Positions 23,661-32,100 of a stretch of 64,000 nt of DNA are shown here, piece by piece. Source of the DNA: Methylobacterium sp. DB0501. Lineage in GTDB: Bacteria; Pseudomonadota; Alphaproteobacteria; Rhizobiales; Beijerinckiaceae. Both the position numbers and the translations under genes were made by a program. The notes beneath the pieces are model-generated. The model did not search any database, was not told the DNA's origin, and was given only the letters and a program-made list of their open reading frames with translations. The DNA is taken from positions 248,001 through 312,000 of the forward strand of contig NZ_JAAKGV010000004.1 in the NCBI RefSeq assembly GCF_011043735.1, written 5' to 3'. Numbering within the stretch: the stretch's first letter is position 1; each line of letters starts with the position of its first letter.

Positions 23661-24968
23661 GTGAACAACGATCCCCGCTCGCACGGCCTCTGGGAGAGAA
23701 CCGCCCCGCCCGCCCCCGAGACCCAACCCCTGCGCGGCGACGCCGTCGCCGACGTGGCGGTGGTCGGGGCCGGCTATACCGGCCTCTCGGCCGCCCTCCA
23801 CCTCGCGGAACGCGGCGCCCGGGTCGTGGTGCTGGAGGAGGAGGCGGTCGGGTTCGGGGGATCGGGGCGCAATGTCGGCCTCGTCAATGCCGGGTTGTGG
23901 GTGAAGCCCGACCTCGTGCCGGCGGCCTTGGGCCGAGAGCGCGGCGAACGGCTGCTGGCGCTGCTGGGCGCGGCACCGGCCGCCGTCTTCGATCTCGTCG
24001 CCCGCCACGGCATCGCCTGCGAGGCGGAGGGCGCGGGCACGCTGCACTGCGCCGTGGGAGCCGGGGGCCTGTCCGACCTGGAGGAGCGCGCCCGGCAATG
24101 GCAGGCCCGCGGCGCGCCGGTGCGCCTTCTCGACGCCGCGGAGGCCGCCCGGCTCACCGGCACGCGATCGTATGCCGGCGCGCTCCTCGACGAGCGCGCC
24201 GGCACGATCCAGCCGCTCGCCTATGCCCGCGGCCTCGCCCAAGCGGCGCTCGCCGCAGGAGCCGCAATCCGGACCGGCAGCCCGGTCACCGGCGTCACGG
24301 AGGATGGCGGACGCTGGCGCCTGGCGACGCCGGGCGGCACGCTGACGGCGGACTGGGTCGTCGTCGCCACCAACGCCTATACGCGGGCGCCCTGGCCGGA
24401 GATCCGGGCCGAGATCGCCCACCTGCCCTACTTCAACATCGCGACCGCGCCGCTCTCCGACAACCTGCGCGGCACGATCCTGCCCGGCCGCCAGGGCGCC
24501 TGGGACACCAAGGCGGTGCTGACCTCGTTCCGCCTCGACGCCGCCGGCCGGCTCGTGATCGGCAGCGTCGGCGCCCTGCGCGGCACGGGCGCCGCATTGC
24601 ATCGGGCCTGGGCGCGGCGCACGCTGCGCCGGCTCTTTCCGCAGGCCGGCGACGTGCCGTTCGAGGCCGAGTGGTACGGCCGTATCGGCATGACGGCGGA
24701 CGCCCTGCCGCGCTTCCATCGCCTGGGCCGGAACGTCGTCTCGTTCAGCGGCTACAATGGCCGCGGCATCGCGCCCGGCACCGCCTTCGGGCGGGTGCTC
24801 GCCGATCTCGTCGCCGGCACGATCACCGAGGACGAACTGCCGCTGCCGGTCACGCCCCCGGTGCCGATCGGCTTCCGGGTGGCGCGGGAACTCGCCTACG
24901 AGATCGGTGCGCAGGCGGTGCATCTGGGCGAGGCACGGTTTCCGGGGCGGGTGACGCCGCAAGGTTGA
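23661..24968 (+). CDS. FAD-dependent amino-acid/amine oxidoreductase (DAO family)
   Basis: A 435-residue flavoenzyme. The dinucleotide-binding fold is at residues about 31-60 (DVAVVGAGYTGLSAALHLAERGARVVVLE), followed by GSGRNVGLVNAGLW, the substrate-domain segment and the C-terminal FSGYNGRGIAPGTAFGRVLADLV. It is in the PuuB-like group that oxidises amines and secondary amino acids. The GTG start at 23661 has only a weak upstream site, so a nearby alternative is possible. It precedes an amino-acid transporter operon on the same strand, separated by 380 bp. Confidence 0.88.
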   Translation: MNNDPRSHGLWERTAPPAPETQPLRGDAVADVAVVGAGYTGLSAALHLAERGARVVVLEEEAVGFGGSGRNVGLVNAGLWVKPDLVPAALGRERGERLLALLGAAPAAVFDLVARHGIACEAEGAGTLHCAVGAGGLSDLEERARQWQARGAPVRLLDAAEAARLTGTRSYAGALLDERAGTIQPLAYARGLAQAALAAGAAIRTGSPVTGVTEDGGRWRLATPGGTLTADWVVVATNAYTRAPWPEIRAEIAHLPYFNIATAPLSDNLRGTILPGRQGAWDTKAVLTSFRLDAAGRLVIGSVGALRGTGAALHRAWARRTLRRLFPQAGDVPFEAEWYGRIGMTADALPRFHRLGRNVVSFSGYNGRGIAPGTAFGRVLADLVAGTITEDELPLPVTPPVPIGFRVARELAYEIGAQAVHLGEARFPGRVTPQG

Positions 24969-25013
24969 CCGTCCGTCCGGAATGTCCGCACGACGTCGAT
25001 GGCGCCCCTACGC

Positions 25014-25150
25014 GTCATCCCGGCGCCGCGAAACGGAACCCGGGCGTCATAACCGCTGGCGTTGCAGGACAACTTGAGGGTGGCCTGCTTCGCTCATCCG
25101 TGTCGGCGGTCATGGATTCCGGCCCATCGGCCACGGCGAGCCGCGGAACG
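25014..25150. repeat. Inverted-repeat element B, related to element A
   Basis: The left end GTCATCCCGGCGCCGCG and the inner pair ATAACCGC / GCGGTCATGG mirror element A. The right side continues GATTCCGGCCCATCGGCC. It is more diverged than A, suggesting an older copy. Confidence 0.62.
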
Positions 25151-25187
25151 AGGCGGGATTTCATCAATGGATCTGTGACTTATCCAT

Positions 25188-25202
25188 GGAACATCGTGTT
25201 CC
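25188..25202. promoter_or_regulatory. 15-bp palindrome upstream of the amino-acid transporter operon
   Basis: GGAACATCGTGTTCC has 6-bp arms and a 3-bp centre, 147 bp upstream of the binding-protein start. It could bind the operon's regulator; none is encoded nearby. Confidence 0.35.
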
Positions 25203-25348
25203 GCCCCGATCGATTCGGCGTTACCCCGAGAGGATGCGGTGGCACACGCCCACGGATTAAACCGCTCCGGCCCTCACGGCTCTTCCCTCTGGCCCGCCAC
25301 GTGCTAAGCGCGACCGCCGGGGAGACGCCCGAGAAGGAGTTTTTCGTG

Positions 25349-26212
25349 ATGCTGTCGCGCAGATCGCTGGCGGGCCTGGCCGGAACAGGCATCCTGGGGG
25401 CCGGCACCCTCGTGGCGGGAGCCGCCGCCGTCGTCTCCTCGCCGGCCCTGGCGCAGGACGCTTCCGAGAGCGCCTTCGACCGGATCCGGCGCACCAAGAA
25501 GCTGCGCACCGCGGCGGTCGCCGGCGGGGCGCCGTACTACCAGAAGGACATTGCCAGCGGGCAATGGCGCGGCTTCTACGTCGACATGGCGAAGGCGCTG
25601 GCCACCGAACTCGAAGCGGAACTGGAACTGTCCGAGACCACCTGGGGCAACGCGGTGCTCGACCTCCAGGCCAACAAGATCGACATGTTCTTCGGCCTCA
25701 ACCCGACCCCGAAGCGGGCGCTGGTGGTCGATTTCTCGGTGCCGGTGTTCAGCAACGCCTTCACGGTGATCGCCAAGAAGGGCTTCTCCCCGAAGACCTG
25801 GGCCGAGCTGAACAGCCCGGACGTCAAGCTCGCGGTCGATGTCGGCTCCTCGCACGACGCCGTGGTGACGCGGCTCTGCCCCAAGGCCCAGATCGTGCGC
25901 TTCAAGTCCGCCGACGAGGCGACGCTGGCGCTCTCGACCGGCCGGGTCGACGCGCAATGCCTGATCCTGATGCTCGCGCTGACCGTGCTGAAGAAGAACC
26001 CGGCTCTGGGCCAGCTCGTGGTGCCGAACCCGGTCTTCGCCACCACCTCGAATGCCGGCTTCCGACGCGAGCGCGACAAGACGCTGCGCGATTTCGTCAA
26101 CACCTGGATCGACTACAACAAGGGGCTGGGCTTCATCCGCCAGACCATCGTGTCGAACATGGAGCTGGTCGGCGTCACCGAGGCCGACATGCCGGCCGGC
26201 GTCTCGCTGTGA
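25349..26212 (+). CDS. Periplasmic amino-acid-binding protein (PBP type 2)
   Basis: A 287-residue exported binding protein. The signal peptide spans residues 1-35 and ends SSPALAQD, with arginines near the start (MLSRRS). The mature part has the family's KKLRTAAVAGGAPYYQKD, GFYVDMAKALATEL, NKIDMFFGLNPTPKRALVVDFS and a C-terminal WIDYNKGLGFIRQ. It would deliver a polar amino acid or derivative to the permease downstream. AAGGAG lies before ATG 25349; a GTG one codon earlier is also possible. It is the first gene of the transport operon. Confidence 0.92.
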   Translation: MLSRRSLAGLAGTGILGAGTLVAGAAAVVSSPALAQDASESAFDRIRRTKKLRTAAVAGGAPYYQKDIASGQWRGFYVDMAKALATELEAELELSETTWGNAVLDLQANKIDMFFGLNPTPKRALVVDFSVPVFSNAFTVIAKKGFSPKTWAELNSPDVKLAVDVGSSHDAVVTRLCPKAQIVRFKSADEATLALSTGRVDAQCLILMLALTVLKKNPALGQLVVPNPVFATTSNAGFRRERDKTLRDFVNTWIDYNKGLGFIRQTIVSNMELVGVTEADMPAGVSL

Positions 26213-26239
26213 TGCGACGGGGGCGCGGAGCGGTCTGAC

Positions 26240-26902
26240 ATGTACAATTGGGATTTCGGCTCGCTCTGGACCTACCGCTGGCTGTTCGCCCAGGGGCTCG
26301 GCGTCACCGTGGCCTTCACGGTCGCGATCGTGGCGATCGGGCTCCTGGTCGGCCTCGCCGCCGGCCTCGCCAAGCTGTCCGGCTTCGCGCCCCTGCGCTG
26401 GCTCAGCAACGCCTATATCGAGGTCTTCCGCTGCACCCCGCTCCTGGTGCAGCTGGTGTGGTTCTACTACGCCCTGCCGATCCTCGCCGGGATCGAGATC
26501 TCGGCGATCGGCGCCTCGGTGCTGGCCCTGTCGCTCTATGGCGGCTCGTTCTACGCCGAGATCATCCGCGGCGGCATCGTGTCGATCGACCGCGGCCAGA
26601 GCGAGGCGGCGGCGGCCCTCGGCATGACCCCGGCCCAGAGCCTGCGCCGGATCATCCTGCCCCAGGCGCTCAAGCGCATGGTGCCGCCGCTGATGAACCA
26701 GTCGATCATCCAGTTCAAGAACACCTCGCTGGTCTCGGTGCTGGCAGTGCCCGACCTGCTCTATCAGGGCCAGGTCGCGGCCCATGACAGCTACCGGCCG
26801 CTGGAGATCTACACCCTCGTGGCGGTGCTCTACTTCGCGGCGCTCTACCCGCTCACCTGGATCGTGCGCCGGGGCGAGAAGCGCCTGGCCACCAGCGATT
26901 GA
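26240..26902 (+). CDS. Amino-acid ABC transporter permease (HisM/GlnP type)
   Basis: A 220-residue inner-membrane permease with five helices. It carries the signature AYIEVFRCTPLLVQLVWFYYALP and the cytoplasmic loop EAAAALGMTPAQSLRRIILPQALKRMVPPLMNQ that docks to the ATPase. Only one permease gene is present, so a homodimeric channel is likely. It lies 27 bp after the binding protein and 11 bp before the ATPase. Confidence 0.94.
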   Translation: MYNWDFGSLWTYRWLFAQGLGVTVAFTVAIVAIGLLVGLAAGLAKLSGFAPLRWLSNAYIEVFRCTPLLVQLVWFYYALPILAGIEISAIGASVLALSLYGGSFYAEIIRGGIVSIDRGQSEAAAALGMTPAQSLRRIILPQALKRMVPPLMNQSIIQFKNTSLVSVLAVPDLLYQGQVAAHDSYRPLEIYTLVAVLYFAALYPLTWIVRRGEKRLATSD

Positions 26903-26913
26903 GGCTCGACGCC

Positions 26914-27729
26914 ATGACGGATCCGACCGGCCGGGCCAAGACCGAGGCCAAGGTCGAAGCGAAGATCGAGATCGCGCATCTCGCCAAGAGCTTCGGCACC
27001 CATGCGGTGCTCAAGGACGTGTCGCTCGCCGTGCCGGCGGGCGGCGTGGTGGCCCTCATCGGGCCGTCGGGCTCCGGCAAGTCGACGCTGCTCCGCTGCA
27101 TCAACCTCCTGGTGGTGCCGGATGCGGGCGAGGTCCGGGTCGGGGACGACGCCTTCCGCTTCGGCCCCGGCACCAAGCTGCCCGGAACGAGAGCCCTGGC
27201 GCGGTTTCGCGCCAATACCGGCATGGTGTTCCAGCACTTCAACCTGTTTCCGCACCTCACCGCGCTCCGGAACGTCATGGAGGGGCCGCTCACCGTGCAG
27301 CGCCTGCCTAAGGCGGAGGCCGAGACGCGGGCCCGGGCGCTGCTCGCCAAGGTCGGCCTCGCCGACAAGGCGGAGCAGTATCCGAGCCGCCTGTCGGGCG
27401 GGCAGAAGCAGCGCGTCGCCATCGCGCGGGCGCTGGCGATGGAACCCGAGGTGATGCTGTTCGACGAGGCGACCTCCGCCCTCGATCCGGAGCTGGTCGG
27501 CGAGGTGCTGAACGTGATGCGGGCGCTCGCCGCCGACGGCATGACCATGGTGATCGTCACCCACGAGATCGCCTTCGCCCGCGAGGTCGCCGACCGGGTG
27601 GTGTTCCTGCGCGACGGCGTCGTAATCGAGGAGGGCCCGGCCCGCACCCTGATCGACGCGCCGCAGCACCCGGACACGCAAGCCTTCCTGGCGCATTTCC
27701 ATCGCCGCGGCGAGGCGCTGGCCGGATGA
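26914..27729 (+). CDS. Amino-acid ABC transporter ATPase (GlnQ/HisP type)
   Basis: A 271-residue ATPase with Walker A GPSGSGKST, Q-loop MVFQHFNLFPHLT, signature LSGGQKQRVAIARALAM, Walker B VMLFDEATSALDPE and the switch His in VTHEIAFAREVADRV. The first 20 residues are a charged Lys/Glu extension. ATG 26914 gives a normal length. The stop overlaps the start of the next SDR gene (ATGA), so transport and enzyme genes are translated together. Confidence 0.95.
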   Translation: MTDPTGRAKTEAKVEAKIEIAHLAKSFGTHAVLKDVSLAVPAGGVVALIGPSGSGKSTLLRCINLLVVPDAGEVRVGDDAFRFGPGTKLPGTRALARFRANTGMVFQHFNLFPHLTALRNVMEGPLTVQRLPKAEAETRARALLAKVGLADKAEQYPSRLSGGQKQRVAIARALAMEPEVMLFDEATSALDPELVGEVLNVMRALAADGMTMVIVTHEIAFAREVADRVVFLRDGVVIEEGPARTLIDAPQHPDTQAFLAHFHRRGEALAG

Positions 27730-28472
27730 CCCGCGTCACGCTCGTCACGGGAGCGGGCAGCGGCATCGGCCGCGCCACGGCGCTGGCGTTGGCGGCGCCG
27801 GGCCACGCCCTCGTGCTGCATAGCGGCAGCAACGCCGCCGGCCTCGCGGAGGTGGCGGAGGCGGCCCGCAGCCGGGGCGCCGCGGTCGCGACCTGGCTCG
27901 GCGACCTCGCCGATCCGGAGACCGGCCCCCGCGGCGTGGCGCTCGCCGCCGGGACGTTCGGACGCCTCGACGCGGTGGTGGCCGCCGCCGGCAAGGCGCA
28001 GCGGGGCGGCGCGCTCGCGCTCGATGCGGCGGATCTGGCGCGCGCGCTCACCCTGTCGGCCGAGTCGTTCCTGCACCTCGCGCAAGCCGCGAGCCCGCTG
28101 CTGCGGGCCGGCACCGCGCCGCGGATTGTCGCGGTGTCGTCCTACGTCGCCCATCTCTACCGGGCCGATCTCGGCCTGTTCGCGGCCTCCGCCGCCGGCC
28201 GCGCCGCCCTGGAGGCGCTGGTGCGCAGCCTCGCCCGCGAGCTTGCGCCGGACGGCATCACCGTCAACGCGGTGGCACCGGGCCTGACCCGGAAGGATCC
28301 GGGCCGCGGCGGGGCGCTGCCGGCGGAGGCGATCGCCACGCTGGAGGCCGCCATCCCTCTCGGGCGGCGGGCCGATCCGGCGGAGATCGCCGGGCTCGTC
28401 GCCTTCCTGGCCTCGCCGGCCGCCTCCTACGTCACCGGCCAGGTCGTCCACGCCGATGGAGGGCTTACGTGA
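27726..28472 (+). CDS. SDR-family protein with degenerate active site
   Basis: A 248-residue short-chain dehydrogenase fold protein. The nucleotide-binding motif TGAGSGIGRA (residues 8-17) and the C-terminal ASPAASYVTGQVVHADGG are normal. The active site is not: Ser139 is present, but the Tyr position is Phe152 and the Lys position is Ala156 (LFAASAAGR instead of YxxxK), and NNAG is replaced by AAAG. It therefore may bind NAD(P) without ordinary SDR catalysis, or use other residues. It is coupled to both neighbours by 4-bp overlaps (ATGA and GTGA). Confidence 0.88.
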   Translation: MTRVTLVTGAGSGIGRATALALAAPGHALVLHSGSNAAGLAEVAEAARSRGAAVATWLGDLADPETGPRGVALAAGTFGRLDAVVAAAGKAQRGGALALDAADLARALTLSAESFLHLAQAASPLLRAGTAPRIVAVSSYVAHLYRADLGLFAASAAGRAALEALVRSLARELAPDGITVNAVAPGLTRKDPGRGGALPAEAIATLEAAIPLGRRADPAEIAGLVAFLASPAASYVTGQVVHADGGLT

Positions 28473-29599
28473 GCCGCGATCTGATCATCGAGAACCTGCG
28501 CGTCGTCCTGATCGAGAGCCCGATCAGGATGGCGCGCCGCCAGGGCGTCGGCGACGTCAAGGGCAGCGTCAAGCGGGTGCTCCTGCGCCTGACCACCCGC
28601 GAGGGCGTGGTCGGCTGGGGCGAGGCCGCGCCGTGGGAGGTGTTCACCGGCACCGCCGAGGGCGCCTTCGCGGCCCTCGACACCTACTTGCGCCCGTTGA
28701 TCCTCGGCCGCTCGGCGCGCGGCGTGCGGGCGCTCGCCGCCGACCTCGACCGGGCGCTCACCGGCCACACCGACGCCAAGGCGGCGGTCGAGATGGCCCT
28801 GTTCGACATCCTGGGCCATTCCGCCGGGCTCTCCGTCGCCGAGCTGCTGGGCGGACGGGTGCGGGACACGATCCCGCTCTCGTTCTCGATCGCCGATCCC
28901 GACTTCGAGGCCGACCTCGCCCGCATGCGGGCGATGACGGCGCAGGGCCACCGGCTGTTCAAGGTGAAGACCGGGGTGAAGCCGCATGCCGAGGACCTCG
29001 CCCATCTCGAGGCGATGCGGGCGGCCTTCGGCGAGGGCATCGACCTGCGGGTCGATTACAACCAGGCCCTCGAGCCGTTCGGGGCTTTGCGGGTGCTGCG
29101 CGACGTCGAGGCCTTCCGGCCGACCTTCATCGAGCAGCCGGTGGCCCGCCGCCACCTCGACGCCATGGCGGCGCTCACCGCCGCCCTCGACACCCCGATC
29201 CTCGCCGACGAGAGCTGCTTCGATGCCGCCGACGCCCTCGAGGTGGTGCGGCGCCGGGCGGCCTCCGCGGTCTCGGTGAAGCTGATGAAGTGCGGCGGGA
29301 TGCTGAAGGCGCAAGCGATGATGGCGATCGCCGAGACCGCCGGCCTGCCGGGCTACGGCGGGACCCTGTGGGAGGGCGGCATTGCGCTCGCCGCCGGCAC
29401 CCAGCTCATCGCCGCCACGCCCGGCATCTCGTTGGGCTGCGAGTTCTACATGCCCCACCACGTCCTGACCGAGGACGTGCTGGACGCGCGGGTGCCGGTC
29501 GAGGCCGGGGCGGTGGTGGTGCCGCGCGGGCCGGGGCTCGGGATCACGGTGAGCGAGGCGGCGATCCGGGGGAATGCGCGGGTGCTGGCGGAGGCCTGA
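28469..29599 (+). CDS. Enolase-superfamily enzyme, muconate-lactonizing subgroup
   Basis: A 376-residue enzyme. The barrel carries the MLE-type acid/base residues: K165 and K167 in FKVKTG, metal ligands D196 (VDYNQ), E222 (IEQP) and D247 (ADES), and K271 in VKLMKC. This subgroup includes muconate cycloisomerases, o-succinylbenzoate synthases and amino-acid or dipeptide racemases. Given the amino-acid transporter and DAO oxidoreductase nearby, racemisation or epimerisation of an amino-acid derivative is the more likely role, by inference. The GTG start overlaps the SDR stop. Confidence 0.9.
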   Translation: MSRDLIIENLRVVLIESPIRMARRQGVGDVKGSVKRVLLRLTTREGVVGWGEAAPWEVFTGTAEGAFAALDTYLRPLILGRSARGVRALAADLDRALTGHTDAKAAVEMALFDILGHSAGLSVAELLGGRVRDTIPLSFSIADPDFEADLARMRAMTAQGHRLFKVKTGVKPHAEDLAHLEAMRAAFGEGIDLRVDYNQALEPFGALRVLRDVEAFRPTFIEQPVARRHLDAMAALTAALDTPILADESCFDAADALEVVRRRAASAVSVKLMKCGGMLKAQAMMAIAETAGLPGYGGTLWEGGIALAAGTQLIAATPGISLGCEFYMPHHVLTEDVLDARVPVEAGAVVVPRGPGLGITVSEAAIRGNARVLAEA

Positions 29600-29926
29600 G
29601 GGAGGAAGCGGATCGTCCATCCCGCTCCACTCTCCCATTCCCGGACGACTGGAACGAAGTGACAGGAAATCCGGGATTCAGCCCAAGAAGTCGCGAAGCG
29701 TCGGTCTGTCTGCAGCGATGCAGCATGCGGGGCCGCTTCGCGGCAAGTCGTACGTCTGGGTCCCGGATCTCCTGCCGCCGACGCTCCAGTCGTCCGTGAA
29801 AGGGGCGCGGCTTACGATGAGCGTAACCCCCGCGAAGCCAACTGCGACCGACCTGTACCGTGCGGCCACGCGGGCCCGGGATCACGATGAAGGACGGGAC
29901 GGCGGCTGCCGCACTCGCGCCGGCAC
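29600..29926. other. Intergenic region between convergent genes with repeat element C
   Basis: The region lies between the enolase-superfamily gene and the SGNH gene, and is mostly occupied by inverted-repeat element C. No gene is supported. The right part (about 29800-29926) shows nothing further. Confidence 0.6.
29642..29796. repeat. 155-bp inverted-repeat element C
   Basis: Perfect terminal 12-mers CGGACGACTGGA (29642-29653) and TCCAGTCGTCCG (29785-29796) are followed inward by similar sequence for about 40 bp, including ATCCGGGA / TCCCGGAT at matching distance. It contains no gene. The ATCCGGGATTC core recalls element A, but the ends differ. Confidence 0.72.
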
Positions 29927-30883
29927 TCAATGCGCCGGCGCCACCACCGCCGGCGTCGCGATGTCCGGCTGGAGCAGCGAGACGGTGATCGCCCGGGTGA
30001 CGTGCTCGGCCATGCAGCGATAGCCGAGATCGGCGAGGCGGAAGCCGGCGCCGGCCTGAGCGGTATCGCCCTTGAGGGCACTGATCGCCCGCGTGGCGAG
30101 GTAGCGCATCGCCTCGTAACGCTGGACCAGCGGCACCTGCTCGCGCTCGGCGACCTTCTGGATCGCCTGGACGAACTGGCGGTAATAATCGTCCTTGGCG
30201 AGGCTCGCGGTGTATTGGGGATCGACCAGCACCACGTCGATGCCGTGCGACTTGATCCAGGCCACGGTCTCGGCCAGCGACTGCGCGAACTCCTCGATGT
30301 CGACGCGGGCCAGGGCGTCGTTGCCGCCGACCTGCCAGACCACGAGGTCGGGCTCGATCTCGGCGACCTGGTTGCGCAGGCGCTCCGCCGCCCCGAAGGC
30401 GATCTCGCCGGAGACGCCGCGGCTCTCCACCGTCACCTCGACGTCGGGCAGGGAGCGGGTGAGCGCATCCTCCAGGCGCACCGGGTAGGTGGCGGCGGTG
30501 CCGATGCCGCCGGAATTCGAGCCGATGGTCAGGACCTGGACGGCGCGGTGCTCGCGCAGGGCCTTCTTCACCGCCTTCAGCTTGGCCAGCGTGTAGAGCT
30601 TGGAGCCCGGGACCCGGCATTCGGGGGAGAGGCTGGGATCCGGCGCATCCGGGCTCGGCGCGGTGGCCTGGAGCGCAGGAATCTCGGCCAGGGCCGGTTG
30701 CGACGAGGGGGCCGGGACGTTGGCCGGCACGGCCTGCGTCGTCGCCGGGCCCTGAACTTGCGAAGGCTGAACTTGCGACGCTGGAACTTGCGACGACTGC
30801 GCCAGCGCGAGGCACGACGCCATGGCGAGGCTCACGCCGCCGAGGAGGGCCGGGGGGAGCGAGAGCGCCATTCGACGAACCAT
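29927..30883 (-). CDS. Exported SGNH/GDSL-hydrolase-fold protein (DUF459-like)
   Basis: A 318-residue exported protein. It has a signal segment with paired Arg (MVRRMALSLPPALLGG...ALAQ), a Ser/Pro/Gln linker with SQVQPSQVQ repeats, then an SGNH domain: block I is VLTIGSNSGG, block III is WQVGGNDA and later VVLVDPQYTAS. The substrate may be a glycan acyl group. It starts inside the opgC gene (52-bp overlap) if ATG 30883 is used; ATG 30871 and 30913 are alternatives, and none has a strong ribosome-binding site. The pairing with opgC suggests a shared glucan-modification role. Confidence 0.8.
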   Translation of the reverse strand: MVRRMALSLPPALLGGVSLAMASCLALAQSSQVPASQVQPSQVQGPATTQAVPANVPAPSSQPALAEIPALQATAPSPDAPDPSLSPECRVPGSKLYTLAKLKAVKKALREHRAVQVLTIGSNSGGIGTAATYPVRLEDALTRSLPDVEVTVESRGVSGEIAFGAAERLRNQVAEIEPDLVVWQVGGNDALARVDIEEFAQSLAETVAWIKSHGIDVVLVDPQYTASLAKDDYYRQFVQAIQKVAEREQVPLVQRYEAMRYLATRAISALKGDTAQAGAGFRLADLGYRCMAEHVTRAITVSLLQPDIATPAVVAPAH

Positions 30884-31929
30884 GCCGTGAAGGAGAGTGA
30901 AGCTAACCCGCATCCTACGACAAAGACGTCGGTCGCGAAACCTCCCCCGGTCCAGAAACGAATCAGCTGTGCACCGAGGCTGGCGACCGAGCCGACCGAG
31001 AACACCGCCAACGAGTTGCGCCCGAGCCCGGCGAGCTGCCGGACGAGCCAGCGCGCCCGCGGCTGGACGACGGCGAACACCGCCTGGAAGGCGAGGAGCA
31101 CGCCGAGGAAGTGCACCAGCCGGGCGGGCGACAGGTACGACTTGTCGAAGATGAACAGGAGCCGCGGTTCCGGCACCGCCAGGGGGTCGGGCCGCAGGTT
31201 GAACCAGGACAGGACCGCGCCGACGATCACGATGACCACCCCGAGCGGCATCAGCCGGCGGCGCCAGACCAGGAACCGCTCGGAGCTGCGCCGCCATTCA
31301 TGGGCCGCGAAGCCGAGCACCAGCAGCAATTGCCAGCACAGCGGGTTGAAGAACCAGTGCCCCTCCACCGGCCAGCTCGGGATGTTGATCTCGAAGACCA
31401 GGCTGACGGCGTAGAGCGCGACCGAGATCCCGACCGCCAGGCCGAGATGCACCCGCGACAGCAGCACGAAGGCCGGGGCGAGGCCGAGCAGCACGACGTA
31501 GAGCGGCAGGATGTTGAAGAAGCCGAGCTGATGCAGCAGCGTCACCCAGCCGACGGTGGCCTGGATCGGGTCGCTGAAGATCGGCCCGGCATTGTGCCAT
31601 TCCACCAGGAGCGGGTTGTCGAGGTAGAGGGCCGCCCCCGCCAGCATGGCGAGCGCGATCGCCGTGATGACGAGTTGCGCCCGGTAGACCTCGACCATGC
31701 GCGAGAGCAGCCGCAGGATCGTGCGGAGCGCCGGTTCCGGCACGCCGTCGCGCCCGCGGGTCGCGATGCCGATCGACCACCCGGCCAGGAACACGAACAG
31801 CTCGGCCGCGTCCGAGATCCCGTACTGGGAATAGGTATAGTTCTGGAAGACGTTGCCCGGGATGTGGTTGATGAAGATCGTGATCAGGGCAATGCCGCGC
31901 CAGAAATCGACCGCATTCGGTTCACGCAT
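30832..31929 (-). CDS. opgC: OpgC-like membrane acyltransferase
   Basis: A 365-residue integral membrane protein with about ten helices. The start MREPNAVDFWRGIALITIFINHIPGNVF and the next motif SDAAELFVFLAGWSIG are characteristic of OpgC proteins, which transfer succinyl or other acyl groups to osmoregulated periplasmic glucans. The C-terminal helix pair ends with a basic tail. The downstream SGNH gene overlaps its 3' end, so the two are co-transcribed. ATG 31929 is preceded by GAGGG. The acyl group transferred cannot be told from sequence. Confidence 0.9.
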   Translation of the reverse strand: MREPNAVDFWRGIALITIFINHIPGNVFQNYTYSQYGISDAAELFVFLAGWSIGIATRGRDGVPEPALRTILRLLSRMVEVYRAQLVITAIALAMLAGAALYLDNPLLVEWHNAGPIFSDPIQATVGWVTLLHQLGFFNILPLYVVLLGLAPAFVLLSRVHLGLAVGISVALYAVSLVFEINIPSWPVEGHWFFNPLCWQLLLVLGFAAHEWRRSSERFLVWRRRLMPLGVVIVIVGAVLSWFNLRPDPLAVPEPRLLFIFDKSYLSPARLVHFLGVLLAFQAVFAVVQPRARWLVRQLAGLGRNSLAVFSVGSVASLGAQLIRFWTGGGFATDVFVVGCGLASLSFTAWFVEWRSRSPRPSSAA

Positions 31930-32100
31930 GATGGTCGTGGTCCCTCTTGGGGTCTCTCTCTCGGACTTTCCCGCGGGTCCGCGCGCTCCCGTCCGGGGCG
32001 GGCGCGGGACGCCGGCCCATGAGCGCATGCAAGTTTAGCGCACGGCCCGGCCGCCGCGCGACCGGGCGGGCCGCGGCGGGATGGCCGGGGATGCCCTGCC

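Larger units (their letters stand above)
24969..25348. other. Intergenic region with repeat element B and a palindrome
   Basis: No gene is supported. The region holds inverted-repeat element B (about 25014-25150) and the palindrome GGAACATCGTGTTCC (25188-25202). The last 30 bp carry the ribosome-binding site of the binding-protein gene. Confidence 0.6.
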
